From positions 496,001-560,000 of the forward strand of contig NZ_JAMZEK010000002.1 in assembly GCF_024158035.1 (NCBI RefSeq): a stretch of DNA of 64,000 bases, read 5' to 3'. Made by a program: the position numbers and the translations under genes. The notes below the pieces were generated by a model. That model made no database searches. It was not told where the DNA came from and saw only the letters and a list, made by a program, of their open reading frames with translations. The stretch comes from Dyella lutea. Lineage in GTDB: Bacteria > Pseudomonadota > Gammaproteobacteria > Xanthomonadales > Rhodanobacteraceae. How positions within the stretch are numbered: the stretch's first letter is position 1; each line of letters starts with the position of its first letter. Below are positions 55,180 to 64,000 of the stretch, piece after piece.

Positions 55180-55208
55180 ATTTGATATCAAAAAGATATC
55201 TATCGCAA
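55180..55208 (-). promoter_or_regulatory. Promoter of the SPFH operon with paired GATATC operator
   Basis: On the minus strand: -35 TTGCGA (55203-55208), 17-nt spacer, -10 TCAAAT (55180-55185). Two GATATC palindromes at 55184-55189 and 55195-55200 lie between and over them, centre to centre 11 bp. The spacing equals one helical turn, as for paired Arc dimers. Confidence 0.6.
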
Positions 55209-55211
55209 GTG

Positions 55212-56729
55212 CTAGCCGCGGCCCGTGGGCGTACCCGTCGTCGGTGGTGGGGCGGTCGGGGGCGACACCGGCGGATTGAACTCGTTGCTTGGGCGCACGC
55301 TTTCGATCTTCAGTTGCCCGAACAACTGGGTGGCACTGAAGTACCTCGACGGGTCGCCATCGCCGGTGGTGAGCGCGATGTGGGTCGAGTCGAACTGGCG
55401 CAGCGCAGCGTCGTAGCTCTCCCAGCGACCGTCCACCCAGGATTGCACCCACGCGTGCGGAACGAATACCCGCAAGGTACCCGCGTAGCGGTCGGCGTAG
55501 ACCATGCCGGTCACCACCCGGGTCGGAATGCCCTGCGCGCGCGCGAGTGCGGCGAGCAGCACGGCGAATTCCGTGCAGTCGCCCCGGCGGTTCTTCAGCA
55601 CCTCCAGCGCCGAGGCATAGCCCACGTCCAACCCGTGCTCGGTCACGTAGCCACTGACGAACATGCGCAGCCGGCGCATCTTGTCGCGCGGGTCTTGCAC
55701 ATGCCCGACCACTTTGGCCGCGAGGTCGGCAATCGCCGGTGCATCGGACTGCACCCAGGGATTGGCGGCGGTGTCCGCCGGTACCGGGCCAGCCTCCTTG
55801 CCAGCCTGCGCGCGATGGACGTCCAGGAACACCTCGCGGGCGTCGATCGGGCGGACGTCCTGTTCGTCGGTCTGGATGAGCAGTCTGGTGGCTGCCTTGC
55901 CCAGCCTGATCCGGTAGGTCAGCGGCACGGCGCGCAGGTTCACCGTGAGCGGTCGCGGCGACTCCACCATCGCCGTGCGGAACATGTCCACGCGCTGCAC
56001 CGGCGCCAGCGCGCATGCCTTGTCGCAGGCAAGCATGTCCAGTCGCTGGCCGAGCAGTTGCAGCTCGCCCTTCTGCGCGATGCCCTGGTCATCCAGCCAG
56101 AGGTCGACGACCTGGTCTCCATTCGGCAGGCGCAACCGCTGGCGCTGGTGGCTCAGCGTGCGCGAGCCGTCGGGCAGGTTCACGGTCTCCGGACCGATCA
56201 CCTGCATCTCCACCTGCATGATCTGCTGGCTGACCGGGTCGAACTGGCGCAGCTGGTAGGTGGTGCCTTTTTCTCCCTCGGCCGCCTCCATCGCACGGCG
56301 CTGCCCGTCGAACATCAGCGTGCCGGGCGGCAGCGTGACCTTGCCCACGTGGTGCTGTCCACCGACGCTCGTGGTGACCTCGAACGTGCCTGGACCCAGG
56401 CGTTCGGCCGCGACCGTGTTGTCGACCGAGGACAGTGCGCTGGTCGCGGAAAACCCCAGCGGCTCGCCGTCGATGCTCTCCGTGGTGCCGATCACGCTCT
56501 GCAGCCGCAGCGGCTTGCCGGCGCGAAGCAGCTCGATCGACAAAGTCTGCGTGGTGGTGATCCGTGCGCCGTCGAAGTCCCGGTCCACGCGCAGCGAGCC
56601 GATCTTGCGGCCGTCGATCAGCACAGTCATCCAGGTGGTCTGGTGCGGTGGACGCGTGTCGGCCGCGGAGTGGGCCAGGGACAGGCCGGCCAGGCCGATG
56701 TACAGCAGCATGACTGCAGTCGGGCGCAT
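55212..56729 (-). CDS. Secreted transglutaminase-like cysteine protease superfamily protein
   Basis: 505 residues. Signal peptide MRPTAVMLLYIGLAGLSLAHS, a beta-rich N-terminal half, then the transglutaminase core with Cys-His-Asp triad: LKNRRGDCTEFAVLLAALAR, VFVPHAWVQSWVDGRW and ESYDAAL. A Pro-rich C-terminal tail ends the protein. GGAG lies 7 nt before the ATG. It precedes the SPFH operon by 60 bp that contain a separate promoter, so it is probably its own unit. Protease or amidase substrate unknown. Confidence 0.9.
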   Translation of the reverse strand: MRPTAVMLLYIGLAGLSLAHSAADTRPPHQTTWMTVLIDGRKIGSLRVDRDFDGARITTTQTLSIELLRAGKPLRLQSVIGTTESIDGEPLGFSATSALSSVDNTVAAERLGPGTFEVTTSVGGQHHVGKVTLPPGTLMFDGQRRAMEAAEGEKGTTYQLRQFDPVSQQIMQVEMQVIGPETVNLPDGSRTLSHQRQRLRLPNGDQVVDLWLDDQGIAQKGELQLLGQRLDMLACDKACALAPVQRVDMFRTAMVESPRPLTVNLRAVPLTYRIRLGKAATRLLIQTDEQDVRPIDAREVFLDVHRAQAGKEAGPVPADTAANPWVQSDAPAIADLAAKVVGHVQDPRDKMRRLRMFVSGYVTEHGLDVGYASALEVLKNRRGDCTEFAVLLAALARAQGIPTRVVTGMVYADRYAGTLRVFVPHAWVQSWVDGRWESYDAALRQFDSTHIALTTGDGDPSRYFSATQLFGQLKIESVRPSNEFNPPVSPPTAPPPTTGTPTGRG

Positions 56730-56806
56730 GGATCGCTCCTGGGCCGAACGGTACGGCCAGTGGAGCGTGTCGTGCCGGATCCGTCAATGCGCGGTGCAGC
56801 GGGCAT

Positions 56807-56812
56807 TAGAAT
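56807..56812 (+). promoter_or_regulatory. Candidate -10 box of purT
   Basis: TAGAAT, 31-36 nt before the purT ATG; the expected -35 position holds only a weak TCAATG. Confidence 0.35.
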
Positions 56813-56842
56813 GCGGGGCCGCCCCTGCCTGGAGATCGCCCC

Positions 56843-58033
56843 ATGAAGCCGTTCGGTACACCTCTTTCCCGCCGCGCGCTGCGCGTGCTCCTGCTCGGTT
56901 CCGGTGAGCTGGGCAAGGAGGTGGCGATCGAACTGCAGCGTTTCGCGGTGGAGGTGATCGCGGTGGACCGCTACGCCGATGCGCCGGCGATGCAGGTGGC
57001 GCATCGCAGCCACGTGATCGACATGCTCGATGGTGCGGCCCTGCGTGCGGTGATCGAGGCCGAGCAGCCGGACCTGGTGGTGCCGGAGATCGAGGCGATC
57101 CACACGCCGACCCTGGTGGAACTGGAGCAGGGCGGGCTGAAGGTGATACCGACCGCGCGCGCGGCGTGGCTGACGATGGATCGCGAGGGCATCCGCCGGC
57201 TGGCCGCCGAAGAGCTGCAGCTGCCGACCTCGCCCTACCGTTTCTGCGACGACGAGGCGCAGTATCGCGCCGCCGCCGAGGCGCTGGGCTTTCCGTTCGT
57301 GGTCAAGCCGGTGATGAGCTCGTCCGGCAAGGGCCAGAGCGTGGTGCGCGACGCCCCGCAGCTGCAGGTCGCCTGGGACTATGCCCAGTCCGGCGGTCGC
57401 GCCGGCAAGGGTCGGGTGATCGTCGAGGGCTTCGTCGATTTCGACTACGAGATCACCCTGCTGACCGTGCGCCACCGCGACGGCACCAGTTTCTGCGCGC
57501 CGATCGGCCACCGCCAGGAAGACGGCGACTACCGCGAGTCCTGGCAGCCGCAGCCGATGAGCGACGCGGCACTGGCCGAGGCGCAGCGTCAGGCCGCGGC
57601 GATCACCGCCGCGCTGGGCGGTTGGGGCGTGTTCGGCGTGGAGTTCTTCGTCAAGGGCGACGCGGTGATCTTCTCCGAGGTCAGCCCGCGTCCGCACGAC
57701 ACCGGTCTGGTCACGCTGATCTCGCAGGATCTGTCCGAGTTCGCCCTGCATGCGCGCGCCATCCTCGGTCTGCCGGTGCCGGCGATTCGCCAGCTCGGTC
57801 CGTCCGCGTCCTGCGCGAAGCTGGTGGAGGGCGAAGGCGTGGCACCGCAATACTTCGGCGTGGCCGAGGCGCTGGCCGAGCCGGACACGCAACTGCGCCT
57901 GTTCGGCAAGCCGGCGGTGAAGGGCCGCCGGCGCATGGCGGTGACGCTGGCCTGCGACAAGAGCATCGAGGCGGCCAAGGCCAAGGCGATCCGTGCGGCC
58001 GCGGCGCTCAAGGTGGAGTTGCTGCAGGACTGA
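56843..58033 (+). CDS. purT: Formate-dependent phosphoribosylglycinamide formyltransferase
   Basis: ATP-grasp enzyme making formyl-GAR from GAR, formate and ATP in purine synthesis, an alternative to the folate-dependent PurN. 396 residues, full length. [18 protein letters not shown] at the N-terminus, [17 protein letters not shown] in the ATP-grasp, [16 protein letters not shown] and [10 protein letters not shown] with metal-binding Glu. Divergent from the transglutaminase-like gene. Confidence 0.97.
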   Translation: MKPFGTPLSRRALRVLLLGSGELGKEVAIELQRFAVEVIAVDRYADAPAMQVAHRSHVIDMLDGAALRAVIEAEQPDLVVPEIEAIHTPTLVELEQGGLKVIPTARAAWLTMDREGIRRLAAEELQLPTSPYRFCDDEAQYRAAAEALGFPFVVKPVMSSSGKGQSVVRDAPQLQVAWDYAQSGGRAGKGRVIVEGFVDFDYEITLLTVRHRDGTSFCAPIGHRQEDGDYRESWQPQPMSDAALAEAQRQAAAITAALGGWGVFGVEFFVKGDAVIFSEVSPRPHDTGLVTLISQDLSEFALHARAILGLPVPAIRQLGPSASCAKLVEGEGVAPQYFGVAEALAEPDTQLRLFGKPAVKGRRRMAVTLACDKSIEAAKAKAIRAAAALKVELLQD

Positions 58034-58078
58034 TCGCACACACCCCACACAAACCCACGCAAGACAACGGAGGCAGGG

Positions 58079-59587
58079 ATGGAGACGTCTGGATTCGCGC
58101 ATTGGCTGGTCGTGGTGGTGGAGGTGTTCGCCGCGCTGACCCTGCTGCTGCTGGTGGCGGCGGTGCTGGTGGTGCTGGTGACCTGGTTCGTTGATCGCAA
58201 CCAGACGTCCAATTCGGTGTTGCGCAACTTCCCGGTGATCGGGCACTTCCGCTACGGCTTCCTGCGCCTGGGCGAGTTCTTCCGCCAGTACCTGTATTCC
58301 AGCGATCGCGAGGAGCTGCCGTTCAACCGCGCCGAGCGGGTGTGGGTGTATCGCGCGGCGAAGAACGCCGAGAACACCAACGCGTTCGGTTCCACCCGCG
58401 ACCTGCATGCCGAGGGCGTGCCGTTCTTCGTCAACGCGCCGTTTCCCGCGCTGGGCGACCGGCACATCAAGCCGAAGCCGCTGCGGATCGGCCCCTACGC
58501 CCGCGAGCCGTACGACCACGCGGCGTTCTTCAACATCTCGGCGATGAGCTTCGGCGCGCTGTCGGCGCCGGCGGTGCGTGCGCTGTCGCAGGGCGCGGCA
58601 CAGGCCGGCATCTGGATGGACACCGGCGAGGGCGGGCTGGCGCCTTACCACCTGGAGGGCGGCTGCGACATCGTCTTCGAGATCGGCACGGCCAAGTACG
58701 GCGTGCGCACACCGGACGGTCGGCTGGACGACGACAAGCTCAAGGTGGTGTGCGCCCACAGGCAGGTCAAGATGGTCTCGATCAAGCTCGGTCAGGGGGC
58801 CAAGCCCGGCATGGGCGGCCTGCTGCCGGCGGCCAAGGTGACGCCGGAGATCGCGGCGATCCGCGGCATCCCGGTCGGCACCGATTCGCAGAGCCCGAAC
58901 CGCCACCTGGACATCGGCAACGTCGCCGAACTGATGGACGCCACCGCGCACATCCGCGAACTCACCGGCAAGCCGACCGGCTTCAAGGCGGTGTTCGGAG
59001 GCATGGCCTGGATCGAGCAGCTGTGCGACGAGATCGATCGCCGCGGCATCGAGAGCGCGCCGGATTTCATCATCGTCGACGGCGCCGAGGGTGGCACCGG
59101 TGCGGCACCGCAGACCTTGATGGAGGGCGTCGGCCTGCCGCTGCGCGAGGCGCTGCCGGAGCTGGTCAACACGCTGATCGCGCGCGGCCTGCGCGAGCGC
59201 ATCAAGGTGATCTGCTCGGGCAAGTGCATCACCGCCTACGACGTGGCGTGGGCGCTGGCGATGGGCGCGGACTTCGTCAACTCGGCGCGCGGCTTCATGC
59301 TGTCGCTGGGCTGCATCCAGTCGCTGCAGTGCAACCGCAACACCTGCCCGACCGGCATCACCACGCAGAACCCGCGGCTGCAGCGCGGCCTGGTGGTGAC
59401 CGACAAGCGCGAGAAGGTGGCCAACTACGCGCGCAACGTGATGCATGAGGTCGGCATCATCGCGCACAGCTGCGGGCTGGACGATCCGCGCCAGCTCGAT
59501 CGCACGCACTGCCGCGTGATGGGCGACGATGGCGTCTCGGTGCCGCTGGTGAAGCTGTTCCCCTATCCGGCCGGTCACCGGCCCTGA
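58079..59587 (+). CDS. Membrane-associated FMN-binding glutamate-synthase-family protein
   Basis: 502 residues. N-terminal helix (ALTLLLLVAAVLVVLVTWF), then a domain like the FMN-binding synthase part of GltB: ISAMSFGALSAPAVRALSQG, GEGGLAPYHLEGGCD, QGAKPGMGGLLPA and DGAEGGTGAAP. The 3Fe-4S cysteines are present in GCIQSLQCNRNTCPTGI. No glutaminase or PurF-like domain, so glutamate synthase activity should not be assumed; an unidentified amidotransfer or oxidoreductase role is possible. GGAGG stands 5 nt before the ATG. 45 bp after purT. Confidence 0.9.
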   Translation: METSGFAHWLVVVVEVFAALTLLLLVAAVLVVLVTWFVDRNQTSNSVLRNFPVIGHFRYGFLRLGEFFRQYLYSSDREELPFNRAERVWVYRAAKNAENTNAFGSTRDLHAEGVPFFVNAPFPALGDRHIKPKPLRIGPYAREPYDHAAFFNISAMSFGALSAPAVRALSQGAAQAGIWMDTGEGGLAPYHLEGGCDIVFEIGTAKYGVRTPDGRLDDDKLKVVCAHRQVKMVSIKLGQGAKPGMGGLLPAAKVTPEIAAIRGIPVGTDSQSPNRHLDIGNVAELMDATAHIRELTGKPTGFKAVFGGMAWIEQLCDEIDRRGIESAPDFIIVDGAEGGTGAAPQTLMEGVGLPLREALPELVNTLIARGLRERIKVICSGKCITAYDVAWALAMGADFVNSARGFMLSLGCIQSLQCNRNTCPTGITTQNPRLQRGLVVTDKREKVANYARNVMHEVGIIAHSCGLDDPRQLDRTHCRVMGDDGVSVPLVKLFPYPAGHRP

Positions 59588-59607
59588 GCCAACGCCGGGA
59601 GGTCACC

Positions 59608-59910
59608 ATGGCCAGCTACCTTTTCCGGTTGCTCCCGCCGCGTCAGGACTTCGGTCACGGCGCCCTGACCGCGGCGGAAGCCGCGGCCATGCGGGAGCAC
59701 GTGGCGTACTGGAGCACCCTGCTGGCGGAGGGAAAAGTGGTCGCGTTCGGTCCGGTGGCCGATCCGCGGGGAGCCTACGGTATCGGTGTGGTCACCCTGG
59801 AAGACGGTGTCGACCCCCAGGCGCTGGCCGAACGCGACCCTGTCATGCAGGCGGGCATCGGCTTCAGCGTGGAGATCCTGCCCATGCCGCGCCTGGTCGC
59901 GCGTGGCTGA
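59608..59910 (+). CDS. YCII-domain protein
   Basis: 100 residues. Ferredoxin-like YCII pattern: MREHVAYWSTLLAEGKVVAF with the conserved His, GPVADPRGAYGIGVV and the C-terminal FSVEILPMP. Such proteins are small dimeric enzymes or ligand binders of unknown role. GGGAGG lies 6 nt before the ATG, 20 bp after the glutamate-synthase-like gene and likely in its operon. It differs from the DGPF-type YCII protein at 17.8 kb. Confidence 0.85.
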   Translation: MASYLFRLLPPRQDFGHGALTAAEAAAMREHVAYWSTLLAEGKVVAFGPVADPRGAYGIGVVTLEDGVDPQALAERDPVMQAGIGFSVEILPMPRLVARG

Positions 59911-59919
59911 GGTGGTCGT

Positions 59920-60633
59920 TCAGTCCTGCTCCGGCATCGGCTTCCAGCCGTCCGGCCCGCGGATCTGCAGCGGACGGAATCGCCGCTTGTAGTCCATCTT
60001 CGGGTGGCCTTCGATCCAGAAGCCTAGGTACAGCCAGGGAATGCCGCGCCGGCGCGCCAGGTCCACCTGCTGCAGGATGGCGAAGGTACCTAGGCTGCGC
60101 GCGGTCTCCTCGGGATCGAAAAACGTGTAGACGGCCGAGATGCCGGTCAGGCAGACGTCGGTCACCGCCACGCCGAGCAGCCGCGTGCCCTGGCGAAACT
60201 CCAGGAACAGGGTCGGGCTCCACGGTGCGGTGAGAAAGCGGCGGAAGTCGCTGGCCTCGGCCTCGTCCATGCCGCCGCCGGCGTGGCGGGTGCGCAGGTA
60301 GCGCTCGTACAGGGCGTGGCGCTCGGTGTTGTAGCCCGGGATCGACTCGGTGATGGCCAGATCCGCGTTGCGGCGCAGGCAGCGCTTCTGCGCGCGGTCC
60401 GGCCGGAAGCCCTCGACGTCGATGCGGCAGGGCGTGCAGGCCTGGCACTGCGGGCAACTGGGGTAGTACAGGTGCCCGCCCGCCCGGCGGAAGCCGCGCT
60501 CCAGCGCCGGCCCATACAGCTGGTCCAACTGCGGGGCAGCCGGGTCGATGACCAGGTTCTGCGCCGTGCGATCGGCGAAATAGCCGCAGGCATGGGGCAG
60601 GGTCTGGAACAGGCGGACGCGTTCGGAGCGCAT
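59920..60633 (-). CDS. bpt: Leucyl/arginyl-tRNA-protein transferase Bpt
   Basis: Transfers leucine from Leu-tRNA to N-terminal acidic residues of proteins, marking them for ClpS-ClpAP in the bacterial N-degron pathway. 237 residues. Cys cluster YPSCPQCQACTPCRIDVEGF and the C-terminal GNAT-like domain (VYTFFDPEETARSLGTFAIL, YKRRFRPLQI) identify the ATE/Bpt family. Start MRSERVRLFQTLPHACGY. Convergent with the YCII gene. Confidence 0.93.
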   Translation of the reverse strand: MRSERVRLFQTLPHACGYFADRTAQNLVIDPAAPQLDQLYGPALERGFRRAGGHLYYPSCPQCQACTPCRIDVEGFRPDRAQKRCLRRNADLAITESIPGYNTERHALYERYLRTRHAGGGMDEAEASDFRRFLTAPWSPTLFLEFRQGTRLLGVAVTDVCLTGISAVYTFFDPEETARSLGTFAILQQVDLARRRGIPWLYLGFWIEGHPKMDYKRRFRPLQIRGPDGWKPMPEQD

Positions 60634-60743
60634 GGCTCGATTCTATGCCGCGCCGCGGCATGCGGATCAACCGCCCCGGTGGCGGATTCGGCCGGGACGC
60701 CCCGGGTTTGCGCCGGGGCCTCGTCAGGAGGCCAGCATTGGCC

Positions 60744-61136
60744 TCAGAGCAGTCCCATGTAACGCAGCATCACCAGCAGGAAGGCGCCGGCTACCGCCAG
60801 CAGCACGATCCGGCGCACCCGGGTCACCGTGTCGCGGCGTTGCGCCACCGGCGAGGGATTGCGCGCCTCGGCCAACACGTCGCCGTGGCGGATCACCGGC
60901 TCCAGGCCGATCTCCTTCAGCAGTTCGCGCGCACGGGTGTAGTCGTCGGCATGGGTCACCCATACCTGTGGCCATTGTTCGCGGCTTTCGCGCTGTTGCT
61001 GGTAGCTGAAGCGCTGGTGGGCCCGCTTGTTCCAGCGTGAGAGGTTCTGTACCGAGCATTCGATGCCCTGCTCCCTGAGCAGGGCGACGAGGCGGTCGAT
61101 GTTGGCCTGGTGGGGCGAGGTGAACAGCTGGCGCAT
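60744..61136 (-). CDS. DUF2007-like signal-transducing protein with a C-terminal membrane helix
   Basis: 130 residues. The N-terminal half (ANIDRLVALLREQGIECSVQ; QVWVTHADDYTRARELLKEI) matches small PII-like DUF2007 domains. A C-terminal helix (RIVLLAVAGAFLLVMLRYMG) anchors it. Role unknown. It lies 13 bp downstream of tesB on the same strand, so the two may be cotranscribed. Confidence 0.75.
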   Translation of the reverse strand: MRQLFTSPHQANIDRLVALLREQGIECSVQNLSRWNKRAHQRFSYQQQRESREQWPQVWVTHADDYTRARELLKEIGLEPVIRHGDVLAEARNPSPVAQRRDTVTRVRRIVLLAVAGAFLLVMLRYMGLL

Positions 61137-61149
61137 GGAGGGACTCCGC

Positions 61150-62016
61150 TCAGTCGCCGTGAAGGCGGATCAGGCCTTCCTGCGCGGTCGAGGCGACCAG
61201 CCGGCCGTCGCGGGTGAAGATCTGTCCGCGCGCCAGGCCGCGCGCGCCCTGCGCCGTGGGGCTGTCGAAGGAGTACAGCAGCCACTCGTCCACGCGGAAT
61301 GGGCGGTGGAACCACAGCGCATGGTCGAGGCTGGCCATCTGCACGTTGTGGGTCATGTAAGAGATGCCGTGCGGCAGGGTGGCCGTGCCGATCAGATGGA
61401 AGTCAGAGGCGTAGGCCAGCAGCGCGCGATGCAGGATCGCCGCGTCGCTGATCGGCGCGGTCAGGCGGAACCAGATGTGCTGGATCGGCGGACGCTTGAC
61501 CGGGTGCAGGTCGTCGCGCGGCCACACCTGGCGGAACTCGAACGGCCCGTCGATGCCCAGCCACCGCTGCAGCTTCACCGGCAACTTGGCCAGTTCCTCC
61601 GGCGACAGGTGGCGCATCGGTTCGACGTCTTCCGGGGAGGGCACTTCCGGCATCGAGGTCTGGTGCTCGAAACCTTTCTCCGGCTCCTGGAAGGAAACCG
61701 AACCGTTGAGGATCGGCTGGCCGTGCTGGATCGCCACCACCCGGCGCGAGGAGAACGTGCCGCCGTCGCGGGTGCGCTCCACGTTGTAGACGATCGGCGC
61801 CTCGATGTCGCCGGCGCGCAGGAAGTAGGCGTGCAGCGAGTGCGCCTCGCGGCGCGGGTCCACCGTGCGCTGGGCGGCGGACAGCGCCTGGCCGAGCACC
61901 TGGCCACCGAACACGTAGCGGGTGCCGATGTCCCGGCTCTGGCCGCGGAACAGGTTGTCTTCGAGCCGTTCCAGTTCGAGCAGGTCGACCAGTTCCCGGA
62001 CGTGTTCCTCGCGCAT
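61150..62016 (-). CDS. tesB: Acyl-CoA thioesterase II
   Basis: Double hot-dog-fold hydrolase releasing free fatty acids from medium and long acyl-CoA. 288 residues from MREEHVRELVDLLELE. FGGQVLGQALSAAQRTV and HSLHAYFLRAGD are family motifs, and the catalytic Asp is in MASLDHALWFHRPF. The start at 62016 is preferred to a frame 24 codons longer by family length. A -10-like TATACT stands upstream at 62048-62053. Confidence 0.94.
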   Translation of the reverse strand: MREEHVRELVDLLELERLEDNLFRGQSRDIGTRYVFGGQVLGQALSAAQRTVDPRREAHSLHAYFLRAGDIEAPIVYNVERTRDGGTFSSRRVVAIQHGQPILNGSVSFQEPEKGFEHQTSMPEVPSPEDVEPMRHLSPEELAKLPVKLQRWLGIDGPFEFRQVWPRDDLHPVKRPPIQHIWFRLTAPISDAAILHRALLAYASDFHLIGTATLPHGISYMTHNVQMASLDHALWFHRPFRVDEWLLYSFDSPTAQGARGLARGQIFTRDGRLVASTAQEGLIRLHGD

Positions 62017-62047
62017 GTGACGCCTGTGCTTGCCGTGTGGGCCGACA

Positions 62048-62053
62048 AGTATA
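62048..62053 (-). promoter_or_regulatory. Candidate -10 box of tesB
   Basis: TATACT on the minus strand, about 32 nt before the tesB ATG. No convincing -35. Confidence 0.35.
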
Positions 62054-62054
62054 G

Positions 62055-63236
<1,182 letters not shown>

Positions 63237-63415
63237 CCGGCGCGGGGTCGGGGAACCAATCGGTGCCGCTGGCGCTCCATGGAGCGGCATGCCGGCGGCG
63301 AGGGGCTGTCGGCCGGTTCCGGTGCAGCCCCCCGGGGGGCATGGCATAATCCGGGATCTTTTACCGGGCGTTCAGCGGAAACAGCAGCTGGCGCCGTCAC
63401 TTACGGGACAACCAG

Positions 63416-63751
63416 ATGAGTTTTGCCATGACCTCCGTGATCGCCCAGGCCGCCCCGGCCGCCGGCCAGGCCGCGAACCCGCTGCTGACCTTCCTGCCGC
63501 TGATCGTGCTGTTCGGCGTGATGTACTTCCTGATGATCCGCCCGCAGATGAAGCGCCAGAAGGAGCATCGCCAGATGGTCTCGGCGCTGGCCAAGGGCGA
63601 CGAGGTGGTCACCAACGGCGGCATCGCCGGCCGGGTGGAAGAGGTGGGCGAGGCCTTCCTCACCGTCGAGATCGCGCCGAACGTCAAGGTGCGCGTGCAG
63701 AAGGGCTCGATCTCCCAAGTGCTGCCCAAGGGCTCGCTGAAGGCCTCCTGA
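63416..63751 (+). CDS. yajC: Preprotein translocase accessory subunit YajC
   Basis: Small inner-membrane partner of SecDF. 111 residues. A single helix (LLTFLPLIVLFGVMYFLMI) is followed by RPQMKRQKEHRQMVSAL and GDEVVTNGGIAGRVEEVG, both diagnostic. Lies 83 bp before secD. Confidence 0.96.
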   Translation: MSFAMTSVIAQAAPAAGQAANPLLTFLPLIVLFGVMYFLMIRPQMKRQKEHRQMVSALAKGDEVVTNGGIAGRVEEVGEAFLTVEIAPNVKVRVQKGSISQVLPKGSLKAS

Positions 63752-63758
63752 CGACAAG

Positions 63759-63785
63759 CGCGGCGCGCCCCTGGGGCGCGCCGCG
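63759..63785. other. 13-bp GC palindrome between yajC and secD
   Basis: CGCGGCGCGCCCC - T - GGGGCGCGCCGCG, a near-perfect hairpin without a T-run on either side, so not a classical terminator. Could be an mRNA-stability or attenuation hairpin. Confidence 0.6.
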
Positions 63786-63834
63786 TCCGTTTCCACGTTA
63801 CCGCCGCCGCAGGTGGCTTTGATGGATGCAAGGC

Positions 63835-64000
63835 ATGAGTGATTTCCCCCGCTGGAAATACGCGCTGGTCGCGCTGGCTTTGGTGTTCGGCATCATCTAC
63901 GCGCTGCCCAACGCCTTCCCGCCGGTACCGGCGGTGCAGGTGCAAGCGAACCACGGCGCACCGCTGGATGCCAGCGTGCAGCAGAAGGTGGCCGACGCAC
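63835..64000 (+). CDS. secD: Protein translocase subunit SecD (5' end only)
   Basis: First 55 codons. Starts MSDFPRWKYALVALALVF, the N-terminal membrane helix, followed by the start of the periplasmic domain (YALPNAFPPVPAVQVQA). SecD with SecF uses the proton gradient to complete export through SecYEG. The rest lies beyond the right edge. Confidence 0.93.
   Translation, partial: MSDFPRWKYALVALALVFGIIYALPNAFPPVPAVQVQANHGAPLDASVQQKVADA

Noticed and set aside
56627-59578. Very long open frame on the minus strand (over 900 codons)
   Set aside because: Antisense to purT and the glutamate-synthase-like gene. Composition is rich in Arg/Gly/His/Val without domains; typical shadow of GC-rich coding sequence.
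58079-59587. Calling the gene gltB
   Set aside because: It lacks the glutaminase domain and the length of GltB and has a membrane helix; only the FMN-binding synthase domain is shared.
63759-63785. Palindrome between yajC and secD as an intrinsic terminator
   Set aside because: No T-run on either strand, and termination there would separate secD from its usual operon; recorded only as a hairpin.

Overview
The window reads as part of the chromosome of a high-GC gammaproteobacterium of the Xanthomonadales, most likely the Rhodanobacteraceae (Rhodanobacter, Dyella, Frateuria or Luteibacter type). This rests on the strong GC bias at third codon positions, on the gene orders rpsB-tsf / pyrH-frr-uppS-cdsA-dxr-rseP, glnD-...-dapD-arsC-dapE, minC-minD-minE and tgt-yajC-secD, and on a near-perfect CRP/Clp-type operator. 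It is mostly core genome: I see no prophage, integrase, transposase, CRISPR array or tRNA/rRNA gene. The only clear decay product is a remnant of an EAL-domain gene. The interest lies in small regulatory elements and small accessory operons.

Region by region. 1-8.1 kb: minus-strand translation and envelope genes (rpsB-tsf, then pyrH-frr-uppS-cdsA-dxr-rseP), with a small membrane gene of unknown role on the plus strand between pyrH and tsf. 8.1-15.2 kb: map, glnD, a DsrE-like secreted protein, and an overlapping dapD-arsC-arsC'-dapE block for lysine/diaminopimelate synthesis, in which the second ArsC-like paralogue has lost the usual cysteine and arginine. 15.2-19 kb: a secreted protein behind a CRP/Clp-type site, an EAL pseudogene, and an ECF42-type sigma factor with its DGPF partner and a matching promoter. 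19-29 kb: a penicillin-acylase-family enzyme overlapping a phosphodiester-glycosidase-like lipoprotein, two Nudix proteins, SURF1, a REPIN-like repeat and parC. 29-36 kb: TraB/GumN, cupin, a MASE1-GGDEF cyclase, an alpha/beta hydrolase, a Cfa-type methyltransferase, and a DUF190-crcB pair controlled by a fluoride riboswitch with its own intrinsic terminator.

36-46 kb: a DUF3887 protein, a large DUF5916 outer-membrane-type protein, a HEAGH zincin-like protein, minCDE preceded by an overlapping GNAT gene, a NarL-type two-component pair and a membrane-anchored SRPBCC protein. 46-52 kb: an ABC exporter of GldA/GldF/GldG type, then CtaG, PCuAC and SCO proteins for copper delivery to haem-copper oxidases. 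52-56.8 kb: a compact minus-strand operon, SPFH protein - 23-residue membrane peptide - Arc-type ribbon-helix-helix protein - DUF3887/alpha-beta hydrolase. Its promoter holds two GATATC sites exactly 11 bp apart, which look like an operator for the operon's own Arc-like protein; a transglutaminase-like gene lies upstream. I regard this as the most novel-looking unit in the window. 56.8-64 kb: purT, an FMN-binding glutamate-synthase-like protein, a YCII protein, bpt, a DUF2007-type protein, tesB, tgt, yajC and the first codons of secD.

Many starts were moved downstream of the longest possible frame because of overlapping stop/start codons (ATGA, GTGA, TTGA), Shine-Dalgarno spacing or family length; each case is stated. 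Function calls come from reading motifs by eye, without database searches.
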